A stretch of 50,079 nucleotides of DNA from the NCBI RefSeq assembly GCF_003797145.1, contig NZ_RKMG01000014.1, positions 1-50,079 of the forward strand, written 5' to 3'. Each line of letters opens with the position of its first letter. The stretch's first letter is position 1. Source of the DNA: Aerococcus agrisoli (GTDB lineage: Bacteria > Bacillota > Bacilli > Lactobacillales > Aerococcaceae). Under the pieces are notes generated by a model. It did not search any database. It saw only the letters and a program-made list of their open reading frames with translations, and had not been told where the DNA came from. Below are positions 1 to 8,508 of the stretch, one piece after another. The translations under genes were made by a program, and so were the position numbers.

Positions 1-874
1 ACAATTTTATACTGTCCTTGACAGCAGTATCTGTTTCGTCATCTAACCATGTTTTATCAAAATAAATTTTTAGGTGAGTACTATCAATAGTCTCCATTTT
101 AATATGTTCAGCAAGATTTGGAACAAACCGTATGTCGTAATATGTGTTGAAACCTGTAGATAAGTCAAAATTTTCTTCCATTTGATTGTCTCTAACTTTT
201 TTAGCCTTCAATCGAACTTGATCATTAATCTTTTTATTTTGTTTTGTGCTCCACTCGACTATCTGCTGCAAATAATTAGGATTTGCATCTGTACTATCGC
301 AATACTTGTCTGCCCAGCCATTAATTTCAACATCAGAAATGTTTTTTGGAAAGACATAATCAACATCATTAATCGAAGTATACTTAGTAATAAAAAACTC
401 AAAGTATTTAGGTTCATTTAACAAAATAGGTTTTATTATCCCACTAAATTTATCTACAATTACCTTTTGCTTCAATAAATCTAGTATAAAAACTTCATTA
501 TCATTGATAAAACTAACTAGTTCAGTTTCTGATATTTTATCAGTTAATCGGTAATTAACAATAATTTCCCAAAAATCTTCTTTGTAGGAAACGTATAGAG
601 TTTTATATTCCATACCTAATTGTTTGAAATCTTTCTTGAATATATATGTCCGAATTAATTTATTTGCAGTATTCTTAAAATCAATACATTCGTTGATTCT
701 AAAACTAGTCTTTGATAAATATTTTAAAACATTATAAATTTCAATTAAATCATCCAAATTTAACTCTTCTAACTTCATATTAAAATTCTTCGCAAATTCT
801 TCTGAATCCTTGAGATAAGAAGAGTAGGTCAAATCTTCTGGGCCATAGTATTTAATGCGTTCTACTCCCATCAT
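1..874 (-). CDS. Unknown AT-rich protein, C-terminus beyond the window
   Basis: An uninterrupted reverse-strand frame runs from ATG at 872-874 to the window edge (291 codons, no stop). It is preceded by a strong ribosome binding site (AAGGAAAGGGG, about 4 bases before the ATG ATG pair; either ATG could be used). The protein begins MMGVERIKYYGPEDLTYSSY and is rich in Asp, Glu, Lys, Asn and aromatic residues. I see no signal peptide, membrane segment or recognisable catalytic motif. Its base composition is clearly more AT-rich than the folate genes to its right and resembles the DUF262 gene at 9.0-10.8 kb. I infer an accessory gene, possibly defence-related, but there is no family evidence for that function. 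Existence of the gene is well supported; function is unknown. Confidence 0.75.
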   Translation of the reverse strand, partial: MMGVERIKYYGPEDLTYSSYLKDSEEFAKNFNMKLEELNLDDLIEIYNVLKYLSKTSFRINECIDFKNTANKLIRTYIFKKDFKQLGMEYKTLYVSYKEDFWEIIVNYRLTDKISETELVSFINDNEVFILDLLKQKVIVDKFSGIIKPILLNEPKYFEFFITKYTSINDVDYVFPKNISDVEINGWADKYCDSTDANPNYLQQIVEWSTKQNKKINDQVRLKAKKVRDNQMEENFDLSTGFNTYYDIRFVPNLAEHIKMETIDSTHLKIYFDKTWLDDETDTAVKDSIKL

Positions 875-1041
875 GTTGCCCCTTTCCTTTTATCTTAGAT
901 TTAAAGTAACTATAACACCAAAATCTATTTAATAGTTTAGAATAAGCATGCGTTTAAGTTTACCAAATATTTCATTTAACTATGTTATTTTTAAGTCATC
1001 AATTTAAATAATGTTATTTAATATTTTGAAATACTTTTCAT
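875..1041. other. AT-rich intergenic gap
   Basis: This gap must hold the promoter of the leftward unknown gene and the end of the folate operon transcript. It is very AT-rich, with a weak inverted repeat around ATGTTATTT/AAATAA. I see no convincing intrinsic terminator. Confidence 0.4.
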
Positions 1042-1581
1042 TTACTGTGGACGTCGGTGATAGATATGAATGGTCATACCACCAATCACATCCACTTGTG
1101 ATAGTTGTAAGGGCACAGCATCCGGCAATTCATAGAATAAAGCCTTCCCTTTACCCAGAATAATCGGCACAGTCCCAATAATATACTCATCAATGGCATC
1201 GGCAGCCATAAATGGTTGTAGCATCACACCACCACCATAAAGATAAATATTGTGGTCTTGCTTCTTCTTAGCCAACATCAATTTCACAATTTGGCCTGGT
1301 TTCACAAAATGCAGATTCCCTTCATTGGGACGATCTTGATTGGTGACCACATAAATCGTTTTATTCGGGAAATCGCTGGCAAAACCCATTTTGTAAGAAG
1401 CATTACCCATGACGACAATATCATAGGCATCGAAGAAAGCCTCCAGATTATAAGGATCATCAGACGTAGATAAATCTTTCAATTCTGGGCTAGGATACCC
1501 TTCAATAAAGTCAAAACTATCATCTTGATTAGCAATAAATCCGTCCACACTTTGGACAATACTCAAGGCAATTTTACCCAT
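1042..1581 (-). CDS. RibD C-terminal/dihydrofolate reductase-like protein
   Basis: A 179-residue protein of the RibD C-terminal/DHFR-like fold, a family of small NADPH-dependent reductases related to bacterial YwjB/YyaP proteins. It opens with GKIALSIVQSVDGFIA, the family's first strand plus the SxDGxIA motif. It continues with a VVMGNASYKMG segment (nucleotide-binding helix) and a YLYGGGVMLQPFM segment that corresponds to the GGG loop. I start it at ATG 1581 because AAAGGA lies 8 bases upstream; a longer frame from 1602 lacks a site. It is last in the folate operon, 39 bases after folK. That position suggests a role in pterin reduction, perhaps supplementing or replacing a classical DHFR, but this is inference from context only. 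Confidence 0.8.
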   Translation of the reverse strand: MGKIALSIVQSVDGFIANQDDSFDFIEGYPSPELKDLSTSDDPYNLEAFFDAYDIVVMGNASYKMGFASDFPNKTIYVVTNQDRPNEGNLHFVKPGQIVKLMLAKKKQDHNIYLYGGGVMLQPFMAADAIDEYIIGTVPIILGKGKALFYELPDAVPLQLSQVDVIGGMTIHIYHRRPQ

Positions 1582-1620
1582 GCTGCCATTCCTTTCCATC
1601 AAAATCCACTGGTCAAAAGT

Positions 1621-2127
1621 CTACAATTGTCTGTCGCTGATTCGCACATCATCGCGTTCTACTTGAGGTAGCGCTGCCGTTAAATCGGCAATCGTTGCCC
1701 CCTCAAAACCAGGTACCTCCCAGTCGCCGGCGATTTCAGCCGTTGGAATCAATACGAAGCCGCGTTCATGCATGCGCGGATGTGGCACCAATAAATCTGG
1801 ATCGGTTAAAGTCAAATCATCGACCAACAAAATATCGACATCAATCGTTCTTGGGCCATTTTTGAAGAGACGTACCCTTTTTTCCATCGTCTCAATCGAC
1901 TGACAAAAAGCGAGCAAAGTCTCTGGGTCCAAGTCCGTTTCAATCTGCAAGACCATATTGTAAAAATTATCTTGGTCGGCATAACCGCGCGGCACTGTTT
2001 CATATACACTAGAAACAGCGGTCACTTGAATGCCCTCAGCCGCTTTGAAGGCTTGAATGGCGTTGCGGAGATGATCAACTTTGGGCTCGATATTAGACCC
2101 CAAGGCGATTAAGGCTTGATGCAACAT
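1621..2127 (-). CDS. folK: 6-hydroxymethyl-7,8-dihydropterin pyrophosphokinase
   Basis: Transfers pyrophosphate from ATP to 6-hydroxymethyl-7,8-dihydropterin, giving the substrate of dihydropteroate synthase. The 168-residue length is normal for the family. Visible signatures are the N-terminal ALIALGSN, the central GPRTIDVDILLVDD (Mg- and ATP-binding aspartates) and the C-terminal PHPRMHERGFVLIP. Its ATG overlaps the folB stop codon by one base (TAATG), the classic arrangement for translational coupling, and a GGAGGGGAAATA binding site lies inside the end of folB. It is followed 39 bases later by the RibD-like reductase. Assignment is secure. Confidence 0.96.
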   Translation of the reverse strand: MLHQALIALGSNIEPKVDHLRNAIQAFKAAEGIQVTAVSSVYETVPRGYADQDNFYNMVLQIETDLDPETLLAFCQSIETMEKRVRLFKNGPRTIDVDILLVDDLTLTDPDLLVPHPRMHERGFVLIPTAEIAGDWEVPGFEGATIADLTAALPQVERDDVRISDRQL

Positions 2128-2537
2128 TATTTCCCCTCCTCTTCAGCTGACTTAAGTTCGGCTAACCAGTTGCGGTCACGGGTGATTTCCACGGCCACAT
2201 TGTCATAAATCCCACGAATTGGCGGATCCGGTTTGGTCACGCGAATCAGGACTGCCTCTACCAAGGGAAAATCGTCCAAGATTGTTGCTGCCAATTTATG
2301 GGCTAGACGTTCTAACAATTTCACGGGTGCCTCATGTTCGACGATTTGCTGAATGACGGTATAGACGTCAGCATAGGACACTGAATCATGCATATTGTCA
2401 GATTTTCCAGCCGGCGCCAAATCGAGATAGAGAATAGCATCGATATTAAAACGTTGGCCAAGCACGGTTTCCTCGGCTAATAAGCCATGGTTGGCATAAA
2501 ATTGCAAGTTGTTTAAATAAATTTTGTCTTGCCCCAT
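2127..2537 (-). CDS. folB: Dihydroneopterin aldolase
   Basis: Converts 7,8-dihydroneopterin to 6-hydroxymethyl-7,8-dihydropterin and glycolaldehyde. The protein shows the family hallmark FYANHGLLAEE near the N-terminus, with the catalytic Glu, then VSYADVYTVIQQIVE and LLERLAHKLAATIL, and a C-terminal VRVTKP-like strand (IRVTKPDPPI). I place the start at ATG 2537 (136 residues) because AAGGGTGA is spaced about 5 bases before it. A GTG three codons upstream at 2546 sits inside that binding site. It overlaps folK by one base and follows folP by 27 bases. Confidence 0.95.
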   Translation of the reverse strand: MGQDKIYLNNLQFYANHGLLAEETVLGQRFNIDAILYLDLAPAGKSDNMHDSVSYADVYTVIQQIVEHEAPVKLLERLAHKLAATILDDFPLVEAVLIRVTKPDPPIRGIYDNVAVEITRDRNWLAELKSAEEEGK

Positions 2538-2564
2538 ATCCGTCACCCTTTCGCGTTTGCTGGA

Positions 2565-3398
2565 TTAGTCGACTGTTAGTGAACCACGTTTAATCGCGTC
2601 CGCTACAACAGCGGCTTCCTTGTTTACTTTCACATTATGGACACGAACCATATCCGCACCTGAGAAGATACCTGATACAGTTGTCGCAGATGTTGCAACA
2701 TCGCGGTCTTTGGCTGGTACATCTACCAATTTACCCAAGAAACCTTTTCTTGATGTCGCTAAAAGGATTGGCAAATTAAAGCTTGTTAACTCTTGTAATC
2801 CTTGAATAGTCATCAAGTTGTCGTCCTCTGTTTTGGCAAAACCAACACCAGGATCTAAGATTAATTGGTCGTATTTCATCCCTTTGTCTAAGGCGATATC
2901 AATTGATTTTTGTAAATCAACTTTCATTTCTGCCATCACGTCTGTGTATGGTGTGTATGCTTCGCGGTTGTGCATCAAAATCAGTGGTGCATCAAATACT
3001 GCACATACACGCGCAATTTCTGGTTCACGCGTTGCAGCCCATTGGTCGTTGATGATATCCGCACCGGCAATCAAGACTTGGCGTGCAACTTCTTCTTTCC
3101 ACGTATCAACTGAAATCAAAACATCTGAGAATGAACGAATGGCTTCAACGGCTGGTACCACACGGTTTAACTCTTCTTCTAAGGTTACTGGTACGTGGCC
3201 AGGACGTGTTGATTCTCCACCAACATCGATGATATCTGCCCCATCAGCAATTAATTTTTCTGCTTGAGCGATAATTTCTTCGCGTGTCATGTATGAACCA
3301 CCATCAGAAAATGAATCTGGTGTGACGTTTAAAATCCCCATCATCCACGTATGGTCAGCTGGAAATTCGAAGTTTTGATTTAAGCGTTTAATATACAT
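2565..3398 (-). CDS. folP: Dihydropteroate synthase
   Basis: Condenses 6-hydroxymethyl-7,8-dihydropterin pyrophosphate with p-aminobenzoate; this is the sulfonamide target. The 277-residue TIM-barrel protein carries GILNVTPDSFSDGG (residues about 22-35) and DIIDVGGESTRPG (about 55-67), the two pterin/pyrophosphate signatures. It also has SVDTWKEEVA, ILDPGVGFAKT and LATSRKGFLG with the conserved Lys/Arg. All key residues appear intact. It lies between folE (43 bases upstream) and folB (27 bases downstream) in one transcription unit. Confidence 0.97.
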   Translation of the reverse strand: MYIKRLNQNFEFPADHTWMMGILNVTPDSFSDGGSYMTREEIIAQAEKLIADGADIIDVGGESTRPGHVPVTLEEELNRVVPAVEAIRSFSDVLISVDTWKEEVARQVLIAGADIINDQWAATREPEIARVCAVFDAPLILMHNREAYTPYTDVMAEMKVDLQKSIDIALDKGMKYDQLILDPGVGFAKTEDDNLMTIQGLQELTSFNLPILLATSRKGFLGKLVDVPAKDRDVATSATTVSGIFSGADMVRVHNVKVNKEAAVVADAIKRGSLTVD

Positions 3399-3441
3399 TG
3401 TTACCCATCTTTCTTTTAATCATTTATTGCTATTTTTACAA

Positions 3442-3996
3442 TTATAATCGAATCATATTTAATACTTCTTGGCGTTTAGTTGGATCTTCATAAATCCCGC
3501 GTGACGCATATGTAACTGTTTTTGAACCTGGTTTTTTAATCCCGCGAATGGTCATACACATATGTTCCGCTTCAATTACAACAAATACCCCTAGTGCCCC
3601 AAGTTCGTTGGTTAAAATATCCGCCACTTGGTTGGTCAAACGTTCTTGTAATTGTGGACGTAAAGCATAATCTTCCACAATACGCGCCAATTTAGATAAA
3701 CCAATCACTTGACCGCCATTTGGAATATAGGCCACATGCGCTTGTCCAATTACTGGAAGCAAATGATGTTCACATGTTGAGTTGAAAGGAATATCCTTCA
3801 CCAAGACAAATTCAGACGCTGATTCCGCAAATGTTTTTTCCGTATGTACTTTCGGGTCACGATTTAACCCATCGAATACTTCCGCATACATTTTCGCAAC
3901 GCGTTCAGGTGTTTCTTGTAAACCTTCGCGGTCGGGATCTTCCCCAACTGCCAATAAAATTTCTCTCACTGCACGTGCAATTCTCTCTTTATCCAT
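3442..3996 (-). CDS. folE: GTP cyclohydrolase I
   Basis: Makes 7,8-dihydroneopterin triphosphate from GTP, the first committed folate step. The 184-residue protein has the zinc and catalytic signature [20 protein letters not shown], then [12 protein letters not shown] and the C-terminal [18 protein letters not shown]. It is therefore a zinc-type (FolE1) enzyme. ATG 3996 is chosen because AAAGGTG lies 6 bases upstream; a GTG at 4005 overlaps that site. The 65-base gap to folC could hold a secondary promoter, but I see none that is strong. Confidence 0.96.
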   Translation of the reverse strand: MDKERIARAVREILLAVGEDPDREGLQETPERVAKMYAEVFDGLNRDPKVHTEKTFAESASEFVLVKDIPFNSTCEHHLLPVIGQAHVAYIPNGGQVIGLSKLARIVEDYALRPQLQERLTNQVADILTNELGALGVFVVIEAEHMCMTIRGIKKPGSKTVTYASRGIYEDPTKRQEVLNMIRL

Positions 3997-4061
3997 TCCT
4001 GTCACCTTTTTCTCTTACCTTTTCGTAAAATATTGATTTGATTATAGCATTGAATGCCCAA

Positions 4062-5336
4062 TCAGCCTTGCAAAATTTGTTTTCTTAAATAACCCACAAA
4101 ATAAAAACTACCGAAAATACATAACATATCTTGGTCATTCAAACAGGCTTGTGCCATCTCTAAAGCCTCTGTATCGCTATTTGCCACGCTTGCATGACCC
4201 CCATTCGCTTGAAGCATGGCTGCCAACTCACTCGCCGGCAAAGCCCGATGTGAATGTGGCGTTAAGGTAATAATTTTGTCAAAAAGAGGGACCACGGTTT
4301 CAACCGCATGGGCCACATCTTTATCCGCCAACATACCTAAAATCGCAATCCTTTTTTGACCAACACGGCTTGGATAGTATTTTTCGATGGCTTCTGTCAA
4401 ACTCGTGATTCCGTCCATATTATGGGACCCATCAATGATGATATCTGGACTTTGAGCTACCCGTTCAAAACGTGCCGGCCATGTTGTCTTGGCCAATCCG
4501 TCTTTTTTGGCTTGTTCGCCAATGACAATCCCTTGGTCTTCGAGTTTGGTGATAATTTCTAAGGCCAAAGCGGCATTGTTGATTTGATAAGGTGCCATTA
4601 AGCTGAGTTGATAATTTTCAACTTTATAGGCAAAGGCTTGATAACCATCAGCCGTCTCGCCTAAATTGCTGATATCGGCTGAGTCCACTTTGGTCACTGG
4701 GGCGGCCATAGTGGTTGCTTGAGCCAAAATGGCTGCTTCCGCTTCAGGTGCTTGTGGATATAAAATAAGTGGCACGTGTGCTTTAATGATGCCGGCTTTT
4801 TCACCAGCGATTTCAGCTAAGGTATCACCAAGAATGTGTTGATGGTCCAAGGCGACTTTGGTGATGGCTGTGACCAGCGGTTTTTCGACGATATTGGTAG
4901 CATCTAAGCGACCACCTAAACCGACTTCAAGGACCACAAAATCTACTTTTTCGGCTTGAAAAACGAGCCAAGCCAGTCCGGTAAAGATTTCGAATTCTGT
5001 ATATAATTCGTCAGGTCCAAGGGCTTGATTCATCCGGTCTACTTGGGCCATCAGTTGGTCGTCAGACACGTTCACGCCATTGATTTGAATGCGTTCGTTG
5101 AAGTCTACTAATGAAGGCGATGTGTAAAGCCCCACTTTGTAGCCTGCTGCTTGCAGGATCGTGGCGGTCATTTTGGCTGTTGACCCTTTGCCGTTGGTTC
5201 CGGCAATATGAATTGTCGGTAAGCTATTTTCTGGATGGTCAAAATGCCCCATGAGCTGGCGGACTGACTCTAAGCCCAGTACCATTTTCCCGGCTTCTTG
5301 GAGGGGTAATTTTGCTGAAAGATCCTCATATTGCAC
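4062..5336 (-). CDS. folC: Folylpolyglutamate synthase
   Basis: Adds glutamate residues to folates (Mur-ligase superfamily). Visible are the P-loop IHIAGTNGKGSTAKM, the VGLYTSPSLVDFNERIQING motif region, VVLEVGLGGRLDATN with the metal-binding Glu, ITKVALDHQ, IIDGSHNMDG and a C-terminal domain ending CIFGSFYFVGYLR. The frame is open back to ATG 5384. I prefer GTG 5336 because AGAGG lies 7 bases upstream and the distance to the P-loop (about 50 residues) matches the family. The putative promoter at 5394-5422 would also start transcription only a few bases before ATG 5384. First gene of the folate operon. Confidence 0.93.
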   Translation of the reverse strand: MQYEDLSAKLPLQEAGKMVLGLESVRQLMGHFDHPENSLPTIHIAGTNGKGSTAKMTATILQAAGYKVGLYTSPSLVDFNERIQINGVNVSDDQLMAQVDRMNQALGPDELYTEFEIFTGLAWLVFQAEKVDFVVLEVGLGGRLDATNIVEKPLVTAITKVALDHQHILGDTLAEIAGEKAGIIKAHVPLILYPQAPEAEAAILAQATTMAAPVTKVDSADISNLGETADGYQAFAYKVENYQLSLMAPYQINNAALALEIITKLEDQGIVIGEQAKKDGLAKTTWPARFERVAQSPDIIIDGSHNMDGITSLTEAIEKYYPSRVGQKRIAILGMLADKDVAHAVETVVPLFDKIITLTPHSHRALPASELAAMLQANGGHASVANSDTEALEMAQACLNDQDMLCIFGSFYFVGYLRKQILQG

Positions 5337-5393
5337 GTGTAAAGCCTCTTTTCTACTAGTCTTTGGTGTTAAGTGAACCACCATACCTAGTTT

Positions 5394-5422
5394 AGTATAG
5401 CTAACTTTGGCCGTTTCGTCAT
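5394..5422 (-). promoter_or_regulatory. Putative promoter of the folate operon
   Basis: On the reverse strand, ATGACG (5417-5422), a 17-base spacer and TATACT (5394-5399) resemble a sigma-A promoter. Transcription would start near 5387, about 50 bases before the preferred folC GTG. Confidence 0.5.
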
Positions 5423-5462
5423 TAAAGCATTACTGAAAATTTTCACTTGGAATGGCTCATTC

Positions 5463-5491
5463 TTGAGAATATTGATTTGTTCCATTATAAT
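5463..5491 (+). promoter_or_regulatory. Sigma-A type promoter of the hydroquinone reductase gene
   Basis: TTGAGA (5463-5468), a 17-base spacer and a perfect TATAAT (5486-5491) lie upstream of an AAAGGAG binding site and ATG 5535. The promoter is divergent from the folate operon promoter about 40 bases away. Confidence 0.75.
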
Positions 5492-5534
5492 GACCATATA
5501 ATTTGAAATCGAAATTTTTAAAAGGAGATGTGTT

Positions 5535-6491
5535 ATGGGATTATTAGTCGATGGCGTTTGGCAAGATAAATGGTATGACACCAAAGCAACAGGTGGCCGT
5601 TTTGTCCGTAAAGATTCACAATTCAGAAGTTGGGTTACCAAAGATGGTGAAGCTGGTCCTACTGGGGATGCTGGTTTCAAGGCTGAAGCTGGTCGTTACC
5701 ACCTATACATTTCACTAGCGTGTCCATGGGCAAGTCGTACCCTAATCATGCGTAAATTAAAAGGGCTTGAAGATATCATTTCATTATCTATCGTGAACCC
5801 TTATATGCTTGAAAATGGTTGGACTTTTGCGCCGGATCAAGGTGTTATCGCAGACCCAATCTTGAACGCAGATTACCTATACCAAGTCTATACACATGCT
5901 GACCCTAACTACTCAGGTCGTGTTACTGTGCCTGTTTTGTATGATAAAAAGACTGACACTATCGTAAATAACGAATCTTCTGAGATTATGCTTATGTTCA
6001 ACGAAGCATTCGACGAAGTCGGTGCAACGCCTGGTGACTTTTATCCGGAAGCATTGCGTGACCAAATCAAGGAACTAGATGATTACATCTACCCTAACAT
6101 CAATAATGGTGTCTACAAAGCTGGTTTCGCCACTGATCAAAAAGTTTATGAAGAAGAAGTTGCCAACGTATTTGCTGGTCTAGAAAAAATGGACCAAATC
6201 TTGGCCGACAAGAAATACTTATTGGGCGACCAATTAACAACATCAGATATTCGTTTATTCACGACCTTAATTCGTTTTGAACACGTATACTACGGTCACT
6301 TCAAGTGCAATATCAAACACTTAACTGACTTCGAAAATGTATGGCGTTACACACGTGAAATCTACAACTTGCCAGGTATCGCGGAAACAGTGGACTTCTA
6401 CCATATCCAACACCACTACTATGGTAGCCACCCTACCATCAATCCAAATGGTATCGTACCAGCTGGCCCAGCAATTGATTTTTCAATCTAA
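5535..6491 (+). CDS. Glutathione S-transferase family protein, glutathionyl-hydroquinone reductase type
   Basis: A 318-residue protein of the omega-like GST/ECM4-YqjG family, which reduces S-glutathionyl-hydroquinones. The diagnostic CPWASRT motif with the catalytic Cys is at about residues 63-69, inside LYISLACPWASRTLIMRK. It is followed by VPVLYDKKTDTIVNNESSEI (thioredoxin-fold cis-Pro and Ser/Glu loop) and a helical C-terminal domain with DQLTTSDIRLFTTLIRF. Full family length. It starts at ATG 5535 behind AAAGGAG and is monocistronic, with its own promoter and terminator. Whether this organism makes glutathione cannot be seen here; another low-molecular-weight thiol is possible. Confidence 0.9.
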   Translation: MGLLVDGVWQDKWYDTKATGGRFVRKDSQFRSWVTKDGEAGPTGDAGFKAEAGRYHLYISLACPWASRTLIMRKLKGLEDIISLSIVNPYMLENGWTFAPDQGVIADPILNADYLYQVYTHADPNYSGRVTVPVLYDKKTDTIVNNESSEIMLMFNEAFDEVGATPGDFYPEALRDQIKELDDYIYPNINNGVYKAGFATDQKVYEEEVANVFAGLEKMDQILADKKYLLGDQLTTSDIRLFTTLIRFEHVYYGHFKCNIKHLTDFENVWRYTREIYNLPGIAETVDFYHIQHHYYGSHPTINPNGIVPAGPAIDFSI

Positions 6492-6510
6492 GTTTTAGTC
6501 CTTAATAATG

Positions 6511-6546
6511 AAACGCATCGATATTTATGATCGGTGCGTTTTTTGT
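6511..6546 (+). terminator. Intrinsic terminator of the hydroquinone reductase gene
   Basis: AACGCATCGAT pairs with ATCGGTGCGTT (one wobble) across a short loop, followed by TTTTTTG, 20 bases after the stop codon. Confidence 0.85.
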
Positions 6547-6578
6547 TATGTTATATTAGCCTACGGCTTGGTTTTGCG

Positions 6579-6832
6579 GTATTGTGTATTTCTATTTCAA
6601 TATAACCAAAATCCGGCAACTTGAAGGGGCTGTGTGAACTTTTATGAGAAAAAATGCGTCACACAGCCCTCTGTGTGACGTAAAATTTCTCATTTTTGAA
6701 AGCAGAGCCCTCTGAAGTGATCAAATGCCGGTTATTTAATGGTCTATAAATACAATCCTTAATAAACGGATGTACTCCCCTTCCGAATACGGTCTAAAAC
6801 ATCAAAATGTAAGAGGGCTTAAGCCCTCTTCC
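6579..6832. repeat. Large palindromic element, copy 1, with GAGGGC hairpin
   Basis: This gene-free stretch between two convergent genes is filled by an imperfect palindrome, about 6579-6758. The left arm starts ATTGTGTATTTCTATTTC and continues to TTGAAGGGGCTGTG. The right arm is roughly its reverse complement and ends GGTCTATAAATACAATCC. The centre folds into CACACAG/CTGTGTG-type hairpins plus an AAAATGAGAA/TTTCTCATTTT pair. About 50 bases further, after ATCAAAATG, lies a perfect hairpin GAGGGCTTAAGCCCTC (6813-6828). Three related copies occur in the window, two of them inverted relative to this one. Confidence 0.8.
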
Positions 6833-6853
6833 TTATAAATCACTGAATAAATG

Positions 6854-6889
6854 AAAAAAGACTTAAAGCCTCGCAGCTTTAAGTCTTTT
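6854..6889 (-). terminator. Terminator of ydbC, probably bidirectional
   Basis: AAAAAGACTTAAAGC pairs with GCTTTAAGTCTTTT around CTCGCA, with T-runs on both strands, directly after the ydbC stop codon. Confidence 0.85.
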
Positions 6890-6891
6890 CT

Positions 6892-7113
6892 TTATAGATC
6901 TAAATTGTTTAGGGCGTCACGAAGTTGGCGTACTTCGTCATCGGTTAGGGTGATACCCTTGCCCATTTTATCGTAGTCTTCGCTCCAAGTACGGAGGTCG
7001 TAGCTTGCTGGGCGATCGTTCCAAGATACTTTGGTGAGTTCCTTGGTCCAGCCTGATTTATTTTCGGATAGTTGCGCGATGTGTTCAGTGATTTCAAATT
7101 TGAAGTCTGCCAT
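6892..7113 (-). CDS. YdbC/PC4-family single-stranded-DNA-binding protein
   Basis: A 73-residue protein of the YdbC family, whose Lactococcus member is a PC4-like single-stranded DNA binder. It starts MADFKFEITEHIAQLSE and contains GWTKELTKVSWNDRPASYDLR, the beta-sheet core with conserved Trp, Asn and Tyr. A short C-terminal helix, TLTDDEVRQLRDALNNL, follows and in PC4 proteins mediates dimerisation. Length is normal. The start follows AGAAGGAGG. It has its own promoter and terminator, so it is probably monocistronic although the MFS gene lies just upstream. Confidence 0.85.
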   Translation of the reverse strand: MADFKFEITEHIAQLSENKSGWTKELTKVSWNDRPASYDLRTWSEDYDKMGKGITLTDDEVRQLRDALNNLDL

Positions 7114-7161
7114 CTTTTTTCCTCCTTCTGGTGTTCAGCATGTGTCTGCTTGTGTACAAAC

Positions 7162-7190
7162 ATTATACCTGTCTTTTTCACAGCTATCAA
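7162..7190 (-). promoter_or_regulatory. Sigma-A type promoter of ydbC
   Basis: On the reverse strand, TTGATA (7185-7190), a 17-base spacer and TATAAT (7162-7167) stand about 50 bases before the ydbC ATG and just after the MFS stop codon. Confidence 0.75.
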
Positions 7191-7200
7191 AATTGCTGAA

Positions 7201-8481
7201 TTACCCTTTGGTACCATCTTCCTTGACGCCAAATAGTAAGGCACCACCAATTAGGAATAGGACGATTAAGGCGAAAACACCATTTAGTGAGTTGCCGGTC
7301 CATTGCGTAATGACACCCAGTAAAGTTGTCCCGATGATAGAGGAGAATTTACCGAAAACATTGTAGATTCCGAAGAATTCGTTGTGTTTACCCTCCGGCA
7401 CCAATTTCCCAAACATTGAACGTGACAAGGCTTGTAACCCACCTTGCGCCGTCCCAACCATACATGCCAAGATGAAGAAATCAGTCGCTGTTTCCATGCT
7501 TAAAGCGTAAATACAAATAATCACGTAAGTTGTGATGCCGACGTAAATCATGATTTTATCGCCGAAACGTTTAGACAAGTAGCCGTATAGGACGGTAAAA
7601 GGAAAGGCAACAATTTGTACAATTAGCAAGACGACGATCAACACGGTGGCATCAATGCCGAGGTCGGTTGCGACCGCCGTTGCCATTGAAATGATTGTGC
7701 CGACCCCATCAATATAAAGGAAGTAAGCCAATAAGAATACGAATAATTGCTTATATTGGGCCATTTCTTTAATGGTATTGGCCACACGCTTGAAAGCATC
7801 ACTGATTGGATGTGCTGTTGGTTGAATCCAAGATGTTTGTTTGACATTTTGCCAATAAGGAATTGTGAACGCGAACCACCACACGGCCGTCATGACGAAG
7901 GCTGCGCGGGTTAACCAGTCTAATGAAAATGGCATGCTGTCAATGTTTAGCATAAAAACCATGTACACTAGGAAAGGAATACAAGACCCGATGTAGCCCA
8001 TCCCGTAGCCCATGCTGGAAACGCGAGACATTCTCTTTTTATCCGTCACATCAAGTAAAGATGCATCGTAGAAGATATTTGATGACGAAAAACCAACGTT
8101 CGACAGGATATACAGGACTAGCAGGCCAAGCCAGGCGAAGGTCCAGGTTCCTGAGGGCGAGAAAGCCATCAATAGTACGGACACGATACCTAGGACGGTA
8201 CCTACGGTGAACATGGGTTTACGGAAGCCTTTGTACTCGGCGATTGAGCCAAGAATTGGTGCCATCAACCCGACTAGGAAGGTCCCAATCGAATTGGCAT
8301 AGGACAGGTAGGCTGTTGAATCCGCGTCAGCGATACCCGCACCTTCTGCGACTGCCTTATAAAATAAAGGGAAAATGGTTGTGGTGATCATCAAGGAATA
8401 TGCTGAGTTTCCTGTATCTTGTAGCACCCAGGACCACTCTTGTTTGGTGTAACCTAAGAATTTCTTTGCCTCTGTTGCCAT
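7201..8481 (-). CDS. MFS transporter, UMF1/Atg22-like family
   Basis: A 426-residue integral membrane protein with about 12 hydrophobic segments. The N-terminal signature EWSWVLQDTGNSAYSLMITTTIFPLF is typical of the UMF1 (Atg22-like) branch of the major facilitator superfamily, as are GFSSSNIFYDASLLDV and RMSRVSSMGYGMGYIGS. The motif QGGLQALSRSMFGKLVPE in the C-terminal half is also characteristic. Substrates of bacterial members are mostly unknown; yeast Atg22 exports amino acids from the vacuole. The start follows CGGAGGTAGGGC. It lies 27 bases after the DUF1801 gene and is likely co-transcribed with it. Confidence 0.88.
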   Translation of the reverse strand: MATEAKKFLGYTKQEWSWVLQDTGNSAYSLMITTTIFPLFYKAVAEGAGIADADSTAYLSYANSIGTFLVGLMAPILGSIAEYKGFRKPMFTVGTVLGIVSVLLMAFSPSGTWTFAWLGLLVLYILSNVGFSSSNIFYDASLLDVTDKKRMSRVSSMGYGMGYIGSCIPFLVYMVFMLNIDSMPFSLDWLTRAAFVMTAVWWFAFTIPYWQNVKQTSWIQPTAHPISDAFKRVANTIKEMAQYKQLFVFLLAYFLYIDGVGTIISMATAVATDLGIDATVLIVVLLIVQIVAFPFTVLYGYLSKRFGDKIMIYVGITTYVIICIYALSMETATDFFILACMVGTAQGGLQALSRSMFGKLVPEGKHNEFFGIYNVFGKFSSIIGTTLLGVITQWTGNSLNGVFALIVLFLIGGALLFGVKEDGTKG

Positions 8482-8508
8482 GCCCTACCTCCGTTCGATT
8501 TTACCTAC

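Noticed and set aside
2620..3267. Forward-strand frames opposite folP
   Set aside because: Shadow frames of a well-conserved gene on the other strand; no binding sites.
5337..5534. Folate (THF) riboswitch upstream of folC
   Set aside because: The likely leader is only about 50 bases and shows no matching conserved core.
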